64,000 bases of DNA, taken from contig JBGTBY010000002.1 of assembly GCA_041749075.1 (NCBI GenBank), forward strand, positions 62,001-126,000, read 5' to 3'. Each line of letters starts with the position of its first letter. Positions within the stretch are counted from its first letter, which is position 1. This document shows, piece by piece, positions 19,338 through 27,844 of this stretch. The position numbers and the translations under genes are program-made. The notes under the pieces were generated by a model. That model did not search any database. It was given only the letters and a program-made list of their open reading frames with translations, and was not told the origin of the DNA. This DNA comes from CAMTWZ01 sp041749075. Lineage in GTDB: Bacteria; Bacteroidota; Rhodothermia; Balneolales; HLUCCA01.

Positions 19338-21202
19338 GGCAAGCTGAATTCGGCAGTCGATTCATTTCCCATCCGGTCTATGACATAAACCTCGATCTGG
19401 CTTTTCCCGGATGGTCTCCATCCTGGCAAGAAAAAGGTCAACCGACCTTGAAGATCCGATTCCGGTATGCCTCTCACGCCATTGACGGATATCCGCGCGG
19501 TAGACCAATTCACTCCCGAACGGTCGTCGCGGATGGTGAGCGATACGATGGATTGATTTCCCCTTTTAGACAACCTTGGATTGCTGATGACAGGAGGGAT
19601 GGTGTCGACCATAATCGTATAAATTCCCGGGCTTGATGAATTGGCGTATAACCAAGGACCATCTCCCAAGGACCCCAAAAATGCGAAGGTCTGATCTTTT
19701 CCGCTTCCGTTTATCCGATAAATGCCTGCACCTGGTTCGAGCCCGTTATTGAAACCGATCCGGAATGAGCGACGGAACGGCTCCAATGGTTGCCAGATCT
19801 GCATTCGAAGTTGGTCGCCTTCCTCCCAATAACCGAAAGCCATGCTTAGCGTGTCGTAAACGGCGTCTTCGGGTATGTCCAAGCTCATGCGTCCGTCTGG
19901 TGTTGTCAGAAGCCGTTGAAGGTTGGGCTGGATTCGATGAAAGGTGATGTCATCAAATTTGATGTCAGTAGGTAGGGATACCGCCCGGCCACGTTCCAAT
20001 GTCGGATAAAACACGGAATCCTGAACCCAAATGCTGTCCACCGATTGTTTGAGTACCCACCAGTTATGAAATGGTTCGAATCGGTTCTGCAATTGCCGGA
20101 CCGATTCCCCTGTGGGATGCAGGAATTGCCGATGTCCATCCAATCTATAGAATTCCGGTTTTGTAATGTCTGATATCGGTTCGATGCGGTTCAGCACGCC
20201 GTTCATTGTCGAGACGTTTCCGGCGATATCGTATGCGGTGATGGAGATATCGTGACGGCCAATTGGTAGGTCCAATTTTCCTCCATTTCCCATCGTCCGA
20301 TAAAACGGTAGGCTGTTTCCATCATGCAAGTGAAGACGTTGATAGGCTCTCCGATTCTGCTGGAGGATGGGAAAGATCCGATCAATCTGCATCATATTCT
20401 GATTCTGCAAGGGAAAGGAGTCGACTTGAGAGACGAATACGAGCTCTTTGTTCACACGCAGTTCGAGTCGATATACCGCGAACACATTCCGCATATGGTC
20501 GGAACGGTCGGATACTTGCACAGCCAACCCGACAGGACCTGTGGTCGTGATGGGGTTGAAGCGGTAATCGGTCCCATCCGCACTGATGGATGCCTGCACG
20601 ATGGCTCTACGGCCTTGAATCAGCGTAGACTCATGCAAAGGTTCGATTGCAACGCCTTGAAAGCGGGGTGGCACCTTGTCAGCCATATCGAAACCGACCA
20701 AAAATGGATTGATGGCATGATTGCTTGGCGATCGCACTTCGAAATGCAAATGTGGGGGGCCGGCGCCAGTATCGCCGCTCCATCCGATCACATCTCCGGC
20801 ATTGAATCGGATGTTGTACGATTCCATCACCCGGTCGAACAGGAAGATCGATTCGGCCACACGGATGGAATCCACCACCCGTTCGATTTTCGGCGCGAAA
20901 TTCCGCATGTGGGCATAAACCGTGAAGGATCCGTCGTAATGCTTCAGATACAAGGCATACCCATATCCGAGAGGCGACATGAATACGCGATGCAGGACCC
21001 CGCTTCGAGACGCATACAGAGGGTAGCCAGTCCGACCTTGGGTGCCGTAATCAATGGCGGCATGGAAATGGGCGGTGCGTGTTTCCGCAAAGGTGGAGGA
21101 GATGTACAGGTTCGGATCAATCGGAGACAGGTACATCACGGTATCCGCCAAAAACGTGGGTCGTGGCGGAAGGATCGAGGCGAGGACCAGAAAAAAAATC
21201 AT
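19334..21202 (-). CDS. M23-family (LytM-like) peptidoglycan metallopeptidase
   Basis: A 622-residue exported protein; the N-terminus MIFFLVLASI is a short hydrophobic signal. The M23 catalytic domain occupies residues about 30-165: zinc ligands H47 and D51 (FHAAID), H98 in VYAHM and H151/H153 in HLHFEVR, so the site is complete. The remaining 450 residues are beta-rich with Ig-like segments (for example IYTIMVDTIPPVISNPRLSKRG and SQIEVYVIDRMGNES), a layout seen in Bacteroidota M23 proteins. It probably cuts peptide cross-links in the periplasm. Its start overlaps the FAH gene stop (ATGA), so both share a transcript. Confidence 0.9.
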   Translation of the reverse strand: MIFFLVLASILPPRPTFLADTVMYLSPIDPNLYISSTFAETRTAHFHAAIDYGTQGRTGYPLYASRSGVLHRVFMSPLGYGYALYLKHYDGSFTVYAHMRNFAPKIERVVDSIRVAESIFLFDRVMESYNIRFNAGDVIGWSGDTGAGPPHLHFEVRSPSNHAINPFLVGFDMADKVPPRFQGVAIEPLHESTLIQGRRAIVQASISADGTDYRFNPITTTGPVGLAVQVSDRSDHMRNVFAVYRLELRVNKELVFVSQVDSFPLQNQNMMQIDRIFPILQQNRRAYQRLHLHDGNSLPFYRTMGNGGKLDLPIGRHDISITAYDIAGNVSTMNGVLNRIEPISDITKPEFYRLDGHRQFLHPTGESVRQLQNRFEPFHNWWVLKQSVDSIWVQDSVFYPTLERGRAVSLPTDIKFDDITFHRIQPNLQRLLTTPDGRMSLDIPEDAVYDTLSMAFGYWEEGDQLRMQIWQPLEPFRRSFRIGFNNGLEPGAGIYRINGSGKDQTFAFLGSLGDGPWLYANSSSPGIYTIMVDTIPPVISNPRLSKRGNQSIVSLTIRDDRSGVNWSTARISVNGVRGIPESDLQGRLTFFLPGWRPSGKSQIEVYVIDRMGNESTAEFSLP

Positions 21203-21864
21203 GAATCGCGGCCAACCCGAACGCTTAATGTCGATAGGCCGTCTTCCAATGTCGCAACCAGCCTATCGCCTGGTTTGACAGCCGATACGCCTTTCGGTGT
21301 ACCCGTGAAGATGAGATCACCCGGATGGAGCATGAAATATGTTGACAAGAACGCGATAAGCGATGGAACGGAATGAAGCATGTCGGATGTGGTGCCGTCT
21401 TGGCGTACCTCTCCATTAACGGTCAATGTCAATCGCAATTGTCCGGGATCGGGAACGTCAGATGCTGGAACGAAGCGGCCCAAAGGCCCGAATGTGTCCA
21501 AACCTTTGGCCAAGTCCCAGGGATGTGATTTGGATTTAAGGTCAGACTGGATGTCGCGCGCCGTCATATCCAAGCCGATCGCATAACCGGCCACATGGGA
21601 TAGAGCAGATTCGACCGGTATGTGTTTGCCACCGACACCAATCGCCACTACCATTTCCACTTCATGATGGACGTCGGATGTGACGGATGGAATCTTGATC
21701 TCATCCCCATCAAAAATGATGGTCGTCACCGGTTTTGTAAAGACAACAGGACGATCCGGAATCGGATTGTTCAATTCTTTCGCGTGTTCGGCGTAGTTGC
21801 GACCGATGCAAAAGAGGGTATGGGCAAAGAGGTTTGGAAGACCTGGTAGGGGCAAACGTGACAT
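21199..21864 (-). CDS. Fumarylacetoacetate hydrolase (FAH) family protein
   Basis: A 221-residue protein of the single-domain FAH family (FAHD1/YcgM size). Signatures are IFCIGRNYAEHAKEL-like CIGRNYAEH near the start, HHEVEMVVAIG (metal-binding glutamates), GYAIGLDMTARDIQ, KGLDTFGPLG and HPGDLIFTGTPKGV. Family members act as acylpyruvate hydrolase, oxaloacetate decarboxylase or catechol-pathway isomerase with a divalent metal; the sequence does not tell which. The ATG at 21864 lies just after the bidirectional-looking terminator, so transcription of this gene and the M23 gene probably starts at or near the spacer. Confidence 0.9.
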   Translation of the reverse strand: MSRLPLPGLPNLFAHTLFCIGRNYAEHAKELNNPIPDRPVVFTKPVTTIIFDGDEIKIPSVTSDVHHEVEMVVAIGVGGKHIPVESALSHVAGYAIGLDMTARDIQSDLKSKSHPWDLAKGLDTFGPLGRFVPASDVPDPGQLRLTLTVNGEVRQDGTTSDMLHSVPSLIAFLSTYFMLHPGDLIFTGTPKGVSAVKPGDRLVATLEDGLSTLSVRVGRDS

Positions 21865-21880
21865 AAGGTCAATTTACAAA

Positions 21881-21914
21881 AAAAAGCCTCTTGGAAGTAC
21901 CCGAGAGGCTTTTT
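21881..21914. terminator. Rho-independent terminator of rplU-rpmA
   Basis: AAAAAGCCTCTTGG at 21881-21894 pairs with CCGAGAGGCTTTTT at 21901-21914 (14 pairs, one G-T), with a 6-nt loop. Read on the minus strand it sits 22 nt after the rpmA stop and ends in a run of T, so it terminates the ribosomal operon. The A-rich 5' side makes it potentially bidirectional. Confidence 0.85.
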
Positions 21915-21935
21915 ACCTACCTAACAAAAGAGCAT

Positions 21936-22193
21936 TTATGCTTCGGCGACGACCGAAACGAATTGACGGTCGTTCTTTCCTTTGCGGAAAGTGACATGTC
22001 CAGCGCTGAGCGCGAACAAGGTGTAATCTTTGCCCATTCCGACACCTTCACCTGGGTGGTAGGTGGATCCGCGTTGACGGATGATGATATTGCCTGGAAT
22101 AACCAATTGGCCGCCGAATTTCTTCACGCCCAAACGCTGGGAATGTGAATCGCGACCGTTCCGAGTAGAGCCTCCGCCTTTCTTATGTGCCAT
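21936..22193 (-). CDS. rpmA: 50S ribosomal protein L27
   Basis: An 85-residue L27 with the conserved start MAHKKGGGSTRNGRDSHS and the motifs QRLGVKKFGGQ, IIRQRGSTYHPGEGVGMGKD and TLFALSAGHVTF. L27 contacts the peptidyl transferase centre through its N-terminal tail. There is no N-terminal presequence of the Firmicutes type, so the chain does not need Prp-like processing. It lies 14 nt after rplU and ends before a strong terminator. Confidence 0.98.
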   Translation of the reverse strand: MAHKKGGGSTRNGRDSHSQRLGVKKFGGQLVIPGNIIIRQRGSTYHPGEGVGMGKDYTLFALSAGHVTFRKGKNDRQFVSVVAEA

Positions 22194-22207
22194 GGTGTCT
22201 GAATTCC

Positions 22208-22519
22208 TTAAGCGTTGATGGCGTCAATACGGATCTGGGAGAGCTTTTGGCGGTGGCCGGTCTCTTTCTGATATCCGTGGCGACGTTTCTTTTTGAAAAC
22301 GATGAGTTTGTCGGCTTTGACTTCACCCAAGAGCGAAGCTTCCACTTTCGCACCTTTGACAACCGGGGTGCCGACTTTCACTTTGCCCTTGTCGTCTTGG
22401 ACGAGAAGGACTTTGTCGAAGCTGAGTTTTTCTTCTGTACCTGCCTGACGGTCAACAAACAACACCTGATTAGGTGTCACTTTGTATTGATGTCCGCCGA
22501 TTTCTACAATTGCAATCAT
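22208..22519 (-). CDS. rplU: 50S ribosomal protein L21
   Basis: A 103-residue L21 starting MIAIVEIGGHQYKV at 22519; an ATG three codons upstream is less consistent with the family. Typical features are KVLLVQDDKGKVKVGTPVV and the basic C-terminal FKKKRRHGYQKETGHRQKLSQIRI that contacts 23S rRNA. It is the first gene of the two-gene rplU-rpmA operon. The 83-bp spacer to lexA holds the promoter but no element I can define. Confidence 0.97.
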   Translation of the reverse strand: MIAIVEIGGHQYKVTPNQVLFVDRQAGTEEKLSFDKVLLVQDDKGKVKVGTPVVKGAKVEASLLGEVKADKLIVFKKKRRHGYQKETGHRQKLSQIRIDAINA

Positions 22520-22602
22520 GGTTGCCAACGTGTCGATAAAGTTTCGGGATAGACGCCAAATTTATCGCTCGAAACGCAGAAAAACAAATAAATATTTGGC
22601 CC

Positions 22603-23265
22603 TCAGGACTTCCTTGCGCCCTTGTAGATGCCGGTTTTGTTCACATGACCGATGTATTTGCCAACCACCTTCACTTCTTCGAAAATTCCGGGCTCGATGC
22701 GGATATTCTCATATTCTTCGTTGGCGGGCTGCAATGTGAGACCATTCGAGCCATAAAAGATGCGCTTCAGCGAGGTTTCGCCATTGTACATCACCGCTCC
22801 GATATCCCCATCACGAATGTCCTCATCCACCAAAAGCACGAAATCACCATCATAAATGCCTTCGTTGCGCATACTTTGTCCGGACACCCGCAACGCGAAC
22901 AGTTTGTTCAGGTTCGGAAACAGATGCTGCAAGGTGATGGTGCCCAGACTCGATTCCACGGCTTCCTGCAAGTATCCGGCCGTGATGATGCCTCGGATGG
23001 GGATGCCGCCGTACGTCGGTTCTTCCGGCACAACCTTGCGCTTTTTCTCATATCGGGGATGCAGGTCATACTCGCTGTCTTCCCCCTTCACCAGATAGCC
23101 TTTCTTGACCAAGGACTGAAGGTTCTGCGTCACACTGTTCGGAGAACGGAATCCGAATGTATCGGCGATTTCCCGATACGTGGGCCAGATGTCGTTATCT
23201 TTCTTGTAGGTGAGGATATAATCGAAAAATTTCTTTTGTTTCGACGTCAGTTGTGCATTGTCCAT
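22603..23265 (-). CDS. lexA: LexA SOS-response repressor
   Basis: A 220-residue LexA from the ATG at 23265; an in-frame extension 13 codons upstream is rejected because it would cross the promoter. Residues 1-60 are the winged helix-turn-helix (LTSKQKKFFDYILTY, SPNSVTQNLQSLVKKGYL). The self-cleavage bond is Ala96-Gly97 in IITAG, where the usual sequence is AAG. The catalytic dyad is Ser131 (VSGQSM) and Lys167 (TSLKRIFY). Upon RecA activation it would cleave itself and derepress DNA-repair genes. It is divergent from the HEAT-cyclophilin gene with only 58 bp between, so LexA may control both. Confidence 0.94.
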   Translation of the reverse strand: MDNAQLTSKQKKFFDYILTYKKDNDIWPTYREIADTFGFRSPNSVTQNLQSLVKKGYLVKGEDSEYDLHPRYEKKRKVVPEEPTYGGIPIRGIITAGYLQEAVESSLGTITLQHLFPNLNKLFALRVSGQSMRNEGIYDGDFVLLVDEDIRDGDIGAVMYNGETSLKRIFYGSNGLTLQPANEEYENIRIEPGIFEEVKVVGKYIGHVNKTGIYKGARKS

Positions 23266-23323
23266 AAATAGATACTGTATGATATATGTGCAATAAATGA
23301 ACAATTCATGTAAAGGTCAAGCG
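23266..23323. promoter_or_regulatory. Divergent lexA / HEAT-cyclophilin promoter region
   Basis: This 58-bp AT-rich spacer holds two short dyads: ATACTGTAT (ATAC-T-GTAT) at about 23271-23279 and ATGAA-CAA-TTCAT at 23297-23309. Either could be the LexA operator, since LexA normally represses its own gene. The canonical gammaproteobacterial CTGT-N8-ACAG box is not present. Confidence 0.4.
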
Positions 23324-25120
23324 ATGAAACCATCTTTTTTTCTACTATTACTTTGTTTCTTACTGACGGTAGGATGCAAACCCGCCGAAATGGCGGTCAA
23401 ATCACGGTCGGATGACCGTATGCAGGTGTCCGAAGCCCGTGCCGAAAAAGATGTGAATTCCTTATTTAGCCTGGTTTCCAGCCCAGATCATCTGGTTCGC
23501 GACGCATCTTGGCGGGCATTGGCAAATGTCACCGTAGAAAACACCGATACACTGATGTCATTGGTATTGGCGGATGAATCCCACCTCGCTTTCTTTTCCC
23601 TTAGCATGCAATCCCTGAATTCAACGCAGCTCAGACGATTAGAAGGGATGTGGTCCGAGCGTGAAGATCTCCGCAATTCCATCAGCATGGTCCTCGGGCT
23701 CACAGGCGACAAACTATCCCGTGATTTTCTTCTATCCCAAGCGACTGTCAGTTCCAATACTCCATGGGAATCCGAATTCGCATTGGCGCTACATCGCCGA
23801 TTCTTGGTGGATGCACCGGATCCAAAACAGCTGGAACCGATTCTCTTCCGCATCACCCAGTCGTCATCACCTGAGATACAACGAGCTTGGTTATATGGAT
23901 TTTATCGAAGTCCGATTGTATGGCTCGATTCGCTGCAAGCCGAACACTTGTTTGTGTATCTGAATGATCGTGCTACGCACATGGATCCCTTCGTGAAGCA
24001 GATGATCGTCTCCATACTGGCCAAAGCGAAGCATGCGTCATTATCTGATTTTCTAGTCGGTCATCTGGATACACCACAACCCCATTCCTTCCGGACCGAG
24101 GTCGTTCGGGCTGTGTTCCGATATCCGGACATGAGTGAATCCCGCACGGCAATTCTTGTGACAGTATTGAATGGGGCCCTGGATGAACAGAATGTGCCTT
24201 TGGCTCTCGAAATCTTAAATAGCGTCAATCAGATTCCTCATGCAGCACCTCTTGCTCCCGTTTTGGCGGACTATGTGATGGCTCGATCGGATGTGGCGGA
24301 ACCGATTTCCTATGCCGCAATGCGCATCAAAGGGCTCAAACCCACATCCATCCCGGATAATCCAGCCCTGACCCAAGAATACATTGGTTTGATGGGCGAT
24401 TCGATCGATGTGTACGAAATCATGATGCGCCATCCCGATCCTATCCGTGCCTATCAGACCTTGATGCGGATCGGTCCGAAATTGGAGCAAGAAAGGAATC
24501 TCGGGGTTATCGTTCGACTCGGATTGTCGCATCCAGCACCTCAAGTCGCGGATTTTGCAGTAGGCATGTTGAAGCGAACGGCACTTTGGTCGCCCTCTGA
24601 TGAGCAAAATCATGCTCGACTCGTAGTGGCCGGGGAAAAGCGCCAAACCCCGATTCCTGGGTTGATGGTACCACCTTATGAAACCATGGTATCAAACCCG
24701 ATCTGGATTCTGGAGACATCCGAAGGGCGGATCGTGATTGAATTGGATGGACCACGCGCACCCGCATCCACCCATGCTATCGTCACCCTAGCCAATTCCG
24801 GATATTATGATGGCACGTTTTTCCATCGTGTGATTCAGAATTTCGTGATCCAAGCCGGGTTGTCGTTTTCAGGCGAATTGACCGAGCCCAGATTTACGGT
24901 TCCCACCGAAGGCATCGAAGATCACTTCGAGCGCGGATCGTTGGGAGTGGCCAGTTCGGGTCGCGATACCGAGGGCGGACAGTTTTTCATCATGCATCAG
25001 TGGGTGCCACATCTGAACGGACGCTATTCCAACATCGGGAAGGTCGTGGAAGGGATGGATGTGGTCGACCGCATTTGGCAAGGCTCCCTCATCCATTCGT
25101 CCCGCATCGAATTACCGTAA
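23324..25120 (+). CDS. HEAT-repeat lipoprotein fused to a cyclophilin-type peptidyl-prolyl isomerase
   Basis: A 598-residue protein from the ATG at 23324; the signal MKPSFFLLLLCFLLTVGC has a strong lipobox (L-T-V-G-C). Residues about 45-440 form tandem helical repeats of HEAT type (LVRDASWRALANVTV, PFVKQMIVSILAKAKH, PQVADFAVGMLKRTA). Residues about 455-598 are a complete cyclophilin domain: FHRVIQNFVIQAG with the catalytic Arg, GGQFFIMH and HLNGRYSNIGKVVEGMDVV. It is likely a periplasm-facing folding factor in which HEAT repeats bind partners and the isomerase acts on prolyl bonds. The 3' end overlaps dapD by 9 nt, convergently. Confidence 0.9.
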   Translation: MKPSFFLLLLCFLLTVGCKPAEMAVKSRSDDRMQVSEARAEKDVNSLFSLVSSPDHLVRDASWRALANVTVENTDTLMSLVLADESHLAFFSLSMQSLNSTQLRRLEGMWSEREDLRNSISMVLGLTGDKLSRDFLLSQATVSSNTPWESEFALALHRRFLVDAPDPKQLEPILFRITQSSSPEIQRAWLYGFYRSPIVWLDSLQAEHLFVYLNDRATHMDPFVKQMIVSILAKAKHASLSDFLVGHLDTPQPHSFRTEVVRAVFRYPDMSESRTAILVTVLNGALDEQNVPLALEILNSVNQIPHAAPLAPVLADYVMARSDVAEPISYAAMRIKGLKPTSIPDNPALTQEYIGLMGDSIDVYEIMMRHPDPIRAYQTLMRIGPKLEQERNLGVIVRLGLSHPAPQVADFAVGMLKRTALWSPSDEQNHARLVVAGEKRQTPIPGLMVPPYETMVSNPIWILETSEGRIVIELDGPRAPASTHAIVTLANSGYYDGTFFHRVIQNFVIQAGLSFSGELTEPRFTVPTEGIEDHFERGSLGVASSGRDTEGGQFFIMHQWVPHLNGRYSNIGKVVEGMDVVDRIWQGSLIHSSRIELP

Positions 25121-25858
25121 GGTCTGCTCCAATTCCAAGGAGGCGTTGCTTTGTTCGTCGCGGTACTTCACGATGATGGCGCAGGACATGGACAGGCCCA
25201 GGCCGGAAGCCCAGGTACGGTCTCCGCTAACTGGGCGCGAACCCGGCACAACGACGGCATCCGCCGGAATGGCTTCACCTCGCTCGAGGATCCGTTCGTT
25301 CACGGCATCGTATACCGGCACACCACGGGACAGCACAACGCCGGGTGCGACCACGGCGCGTTTTCCGACCCGGATGCCTTCCACGACCACGCTTCCGGCC
25401 CCGATGAAGGCGTCATCTTCGATCACAACCGGTGTCATGCCGATAGGTTCGAGCACGCCACCGATTTGAACGCCGGCAGATAGATGCACCCGTTTCCCGA
25501 TCTGCGCGCATGAGCCAACAAGCACATGTGAATCCACCATCGTGCCCTCATCCACATAAGCACCGGTGTTGATGTAGCTCGGCGGCATCACGATCACGCC
25601 TTTCGCGACGAACGCGCCGCGACGGATGGATGTGCCGCCCGGAACCACGCGTACGCCATTCGCGGTGGTGAATCGCTGTGGTGGTAGATTATGCTTATCC
25701 ACGAATCCTCCGTCCATCTCTGTCAATTCACCGGCTTTGAAGGCATCCAGAATGGATTGCTTCACCTCGGGGTTGGCTGTCCAACCGGTTTCGGATTCAT
25801 TGGCACTACGAAGGTCACCGCGCTCGAGCGCGTTCAATACAGATTCCCAATTCGACAT
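25112..25858 (-). CDS. dapD: Tetrahydrodipicolinate N-succinyltransferase
   Basis: A 248-residue left-handed beta-helix acyltransferase, shorter than the E. coli enzyme but within the family range. Hexapeptide repeats are evident from GGTSIRRGAFVAKGVIVMPPSYINTGAYVDEGTMVDSH through VVIEDDAFIGAGSVVVEGIRVGKRAVVAPGVVLSRGVPVYD. DapD succinylates tetrahydrodipicolinate in the succinylase route to diaminopimelate and lysine. It lies 3 nt after dapA in the order dapB-dapA-dapD, which supports the function. DapC and DapE are not in the window. Confidence 0.94.
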   Translation of the reverse strand: MSNWESVLNALERGDLRSANESETGWTANPEVKQSILDAFKAGELTEMDGGFVDKHNLPPQRFTTANGVRVVPGGTSIRRGAFVAKGVIVMPPSYINTGAYVDEGTMVDSHVLVGSCAQIGKRVHLSAGVQIGGVLEPIGMTPVVIEDDAFIGAGSVVVEGIRVGKRAVVAPGVVLSRGVPVYDAVNERILERGEAIPADAVVVPGSRPVSGDRTWASGLGLSMSCAIIVKYRDEQSNASLELEQTLR

Positions 25859-25861
25859 GAT

Positions 25862-26752
25862 TTAAGCAGGTATAGTGATGTGATGTTCATGCCAGTCTCT
25901 CACTCTGCGGGAAATCGCAGAAAGCGGGTGGGAGGGAGGCATGTCGTTGGCATGAAGGGGCAATTTCACGGTATTCGTGGAAATATGGCCGTCCAGCATG
26001 AGAATGGTTTTGACGGGTACAGGGTTGGATGCGATGAAAAGCGCCGCACTGGCTTCTTTCCAGAGGGCGATGTCCTCGGGTGTGAGTTCACCTGCCAATG
26101 CCAACTCCACATAGGTCCGGGTCGCATCAGGCCAGATATTGCCAGCCACGGAAACGAGTCCGTGAGCACCCAAAGGCGCGTACTCTCCCATCATTGGGTC
26201 GTCTCCGCTGAACACGAGCACATCCCGAGCCGCTGCCACATAGGCCGCGAATTGTTCTTCGGAGCCGCTCGCTTCTTTGATGGCCCAGAAATGAGGATGG
26301 GATGCGAGTCGACGCACGGCCTCTTTGTTCAGCTGACATCCTGTCCGGCCAGGCACATTGTAGAGCATGCAGGGCCGCGTCGCCGTGTTCAGAAGAGCTG
26401 AAAACCATGCATATTGGCCGTTTTCGCCAGGTTTGGAGTAGAGCGGCGTCACCATCAGGTAAGCGTCGAGGTGTTGTGTTTCCAGATAGCGCAACCATGT
26501 GAGTGTGCCGGGAAGATCGAAGCCTCCCACGCCGCACATCACCGGAACGGTCAGATTCAGCGAGCAGGTGAAGGCGACGATGCGCCGCCGTTCCTCTTCG
26601 CTTAGGTTCAAGCCTTCCCCGGTGCTACCGAGGATGACAATGCCGTTTCCGGCAGATTCCTGCATTCGCAGCAGGGTTTCGAAATCAGTTAAAGACAGGT
26701 CGCCATCGGCCGTTAGTGGCGTAACGATGGCGGTCCAAAGTACAGGATTCAT
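25862..26752 (-). CDS. dapA: 4-hydroxy-tetrahydrodipicolinate synthase
   Basis: A 296-residue TIM-barrel aldolase of usual length; the start is the ATG at 26752 (MNPVLWTAIVTPLT), which overlaps the dapB stop by ATGA. Active-site parts are visible: GSTGEG at 42-47 (catalytic Thr44), YNVPGRT from Tyr131 and the Schiff-base Lys159 in AIKEASG. It condenses pyruvate with aspartate semialdehyde, the first committed step toward diaminopimelate and lysine. Upstream in-frame codons belong to the dapB reading region and are not part of this protein. Confidence 0.95.
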   Translation of the reverse strand: MNPVLWTAIVTPLTADGDLSLTDFETLLRMQESAGNGIVILGSTGEGLNLSEEERRRIVAFTCSLNLTVPVMCGVGGFDLPGTLTWLRYLETQHLDAYLMVTPLYSKPGENGQYAWFSALLNTATRPCMLYNVPGRTGCQLNKEAVRRLASHPHFWAIKEASGSEEQFAAYVAAARDVLVFSGDDPMMGEYAPLGAHGLVSVAGNIWPDATRTYVELALAGELTPEDIALWKEASAALFIASNPVPVKTILMLDGHISTNTVKLPLHANDMPPSHPLSAISRRVRDWHEHHITIPA

Positions 26753-27459
26753 GATACGTGTGGTCTTAGGGTGGAAAGATGTTGACGTATCACCTGATGG
26801 AATGCGAATAAGCCTCCATCCGGCATGACGACCGGATTGAGAATCCATTCCGTGGCTTGAAGCGCCCCCTCGGCGAAAATGCGCCGATTCAGGGCTTCGT
26901 GCCGGAGTGTGATCCGCTCGGTGGCGGTGCTCACGGTGAGTTCATGATCACCGACCACATCTCCGATCCGTTCGGATGAGATGTCGGCGGGATGTCCCAA
27001 CCATTGGCGCCAACTCAGCGCGGTGCCGCTTGGAGCATCCAACTTCTGCGTGTGGTGTGTCTCGCGGATGCCGAACCCGGCATCGGGCATCACGTCGGAA
27101 GCCAATCCCAAAATGGGAAGGATTTCTCGGACGAGATGCATCCCCAAACTGAAATTGCTGGCATAGATCCAGCGGATGTTCTGTTCGGTGAGGTTTCGAG
27201 AGAACGCGTCGGTTCCACCTGGAAAGGTGAAGCCGGTGCTGCCGCATACCACGGGCAGCTTGGTTCGGAGCAGAAGCGGGATGTGGGACAGAAACGCATC
27301 GCCAGGTAGGAAACTAATCACAACGTCGCAACCCGAGAGCGCCGCTTCGGAAGCGGGATTCGAGCGGTTGAACGTAGTGACAGTGAGACCATCTCGTAGT
27401 GAGGCCACGTTAGCGACCTCCGATCCGGTTTTACCGCTGCCTAGCAGGGCGATGTTCAT
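26749..27459 (-). CDS. dapB: 4-hydroxy-tetrahydrodipicolinate reductase
   Basis: A 236-residue DapB from the ATG at 27459, preceded by AGAGGAG, a clear ribosome binding site that fixes the start. MNIALLGSGKTGSEV is the Rossmann nucleotide-binding turn. ETHHTQKLDAPSGTAL at about 133-148 holds the catalytic His135/136 and Lys139 and the substrate-binding SGTA. The Rossmann loop is GSGKTG instead of the more common GxxGRMG, as in shorter Bacteroidota enzymes. It is first in the dapB-dapA-dapD operon and reduces the DapA product with NAD(P)H. Confidence 0.94.
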   Translation of the reverse strand: MNIALLGSGKTGSEVANVASLRDGLTVTTFNRSNPASEAALSGCDVVISFLPGDAFLSHIPLLLRTKLPVVCGSTGFTFPGGTDAFSRNLTEQNIRWIYASNFSLGMHLVREILPILGLASDVMPDAGFGIRETHHTQKLDAPSGTALSWRQWLGHPADISSERIGDVVGDHELTVSTATERITLRHEALNRRIFAEGALQATEWILNPVVMPDGGLFAFHQVIRQHLSTLRPHVS

Positions 27460-27750
27460 GAACTCCTCTTTGATTCGATCAGGTGATGTCGGGAATTCCA
27501 CCTTCAGAGGATGCGGGCAAGTGAAAAGCGATGCGGATGCAGGAGCCTTTCACCTAAAGCGCTCCATGCGTCCCATTCCCATAGGACCCATGACAGTCGA
27601 TGGGATTCAACCCGATCAACCAATCCGACTCGCTTCCGACACGAATCGAATTTCGGCAGGACGCCCCCTCACGCATCGTCAACGGCTTCGGTGCCTCGAA
27701 TGCGCTGCCTGGCGGCTGCACCTCTTCAGGAAGATCAAAGATAAGAAAAA
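27460..27750. other. Gene-free spacer upstream of dapB
   Basis: About 290 bp between dapB and the repeat block hold no convincing gene. The short open frames on both strands have no recognisable similarity and lack good ribosome binding sites. It presumably contains the dapB promoter; composition is like the neighbours. Confidence 0.5.
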
Positions 27751-27844
27751 GGAAGAACAAGTACTCAGGGAAGAACAAGTATTCAAGGAAAGACGAAGCA
27801 TAACTCCACTTGAGTACCTGAGTACTTGAGTAATTGAGTAATTG
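27751..27844. repeat. Octamer repeat block (CAAGTACT family) next to the gcdH stop
   Basis: Read on the minus strand, the sequence right after the gcdH stop codon is a run of 8-bp words, CAATTACT twice, then CAAGTACT and CAGGTACT (plus-strand 27810-27844). Further on, at 27751-27788, two direct copies of GGAAGAACAAGTAnTCA carry the same word in the opposite orientation, so the block can fold back on itself. The same words recur at 45308-45445. Confidence 0.85.

Noticed and set aside
23266..23323. Search for a canonical CTGT-N8-ACAG LexA box
   Set aside because: Only the left half-like CTGT is present; other dyads are listed as candidates with low confidence.
27511..27778. Short open frames in the dapB upstream spacer on both strands
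   Set aside because: They have no ribosome binding site or family resemblance and partly overlap the octamer repeats.
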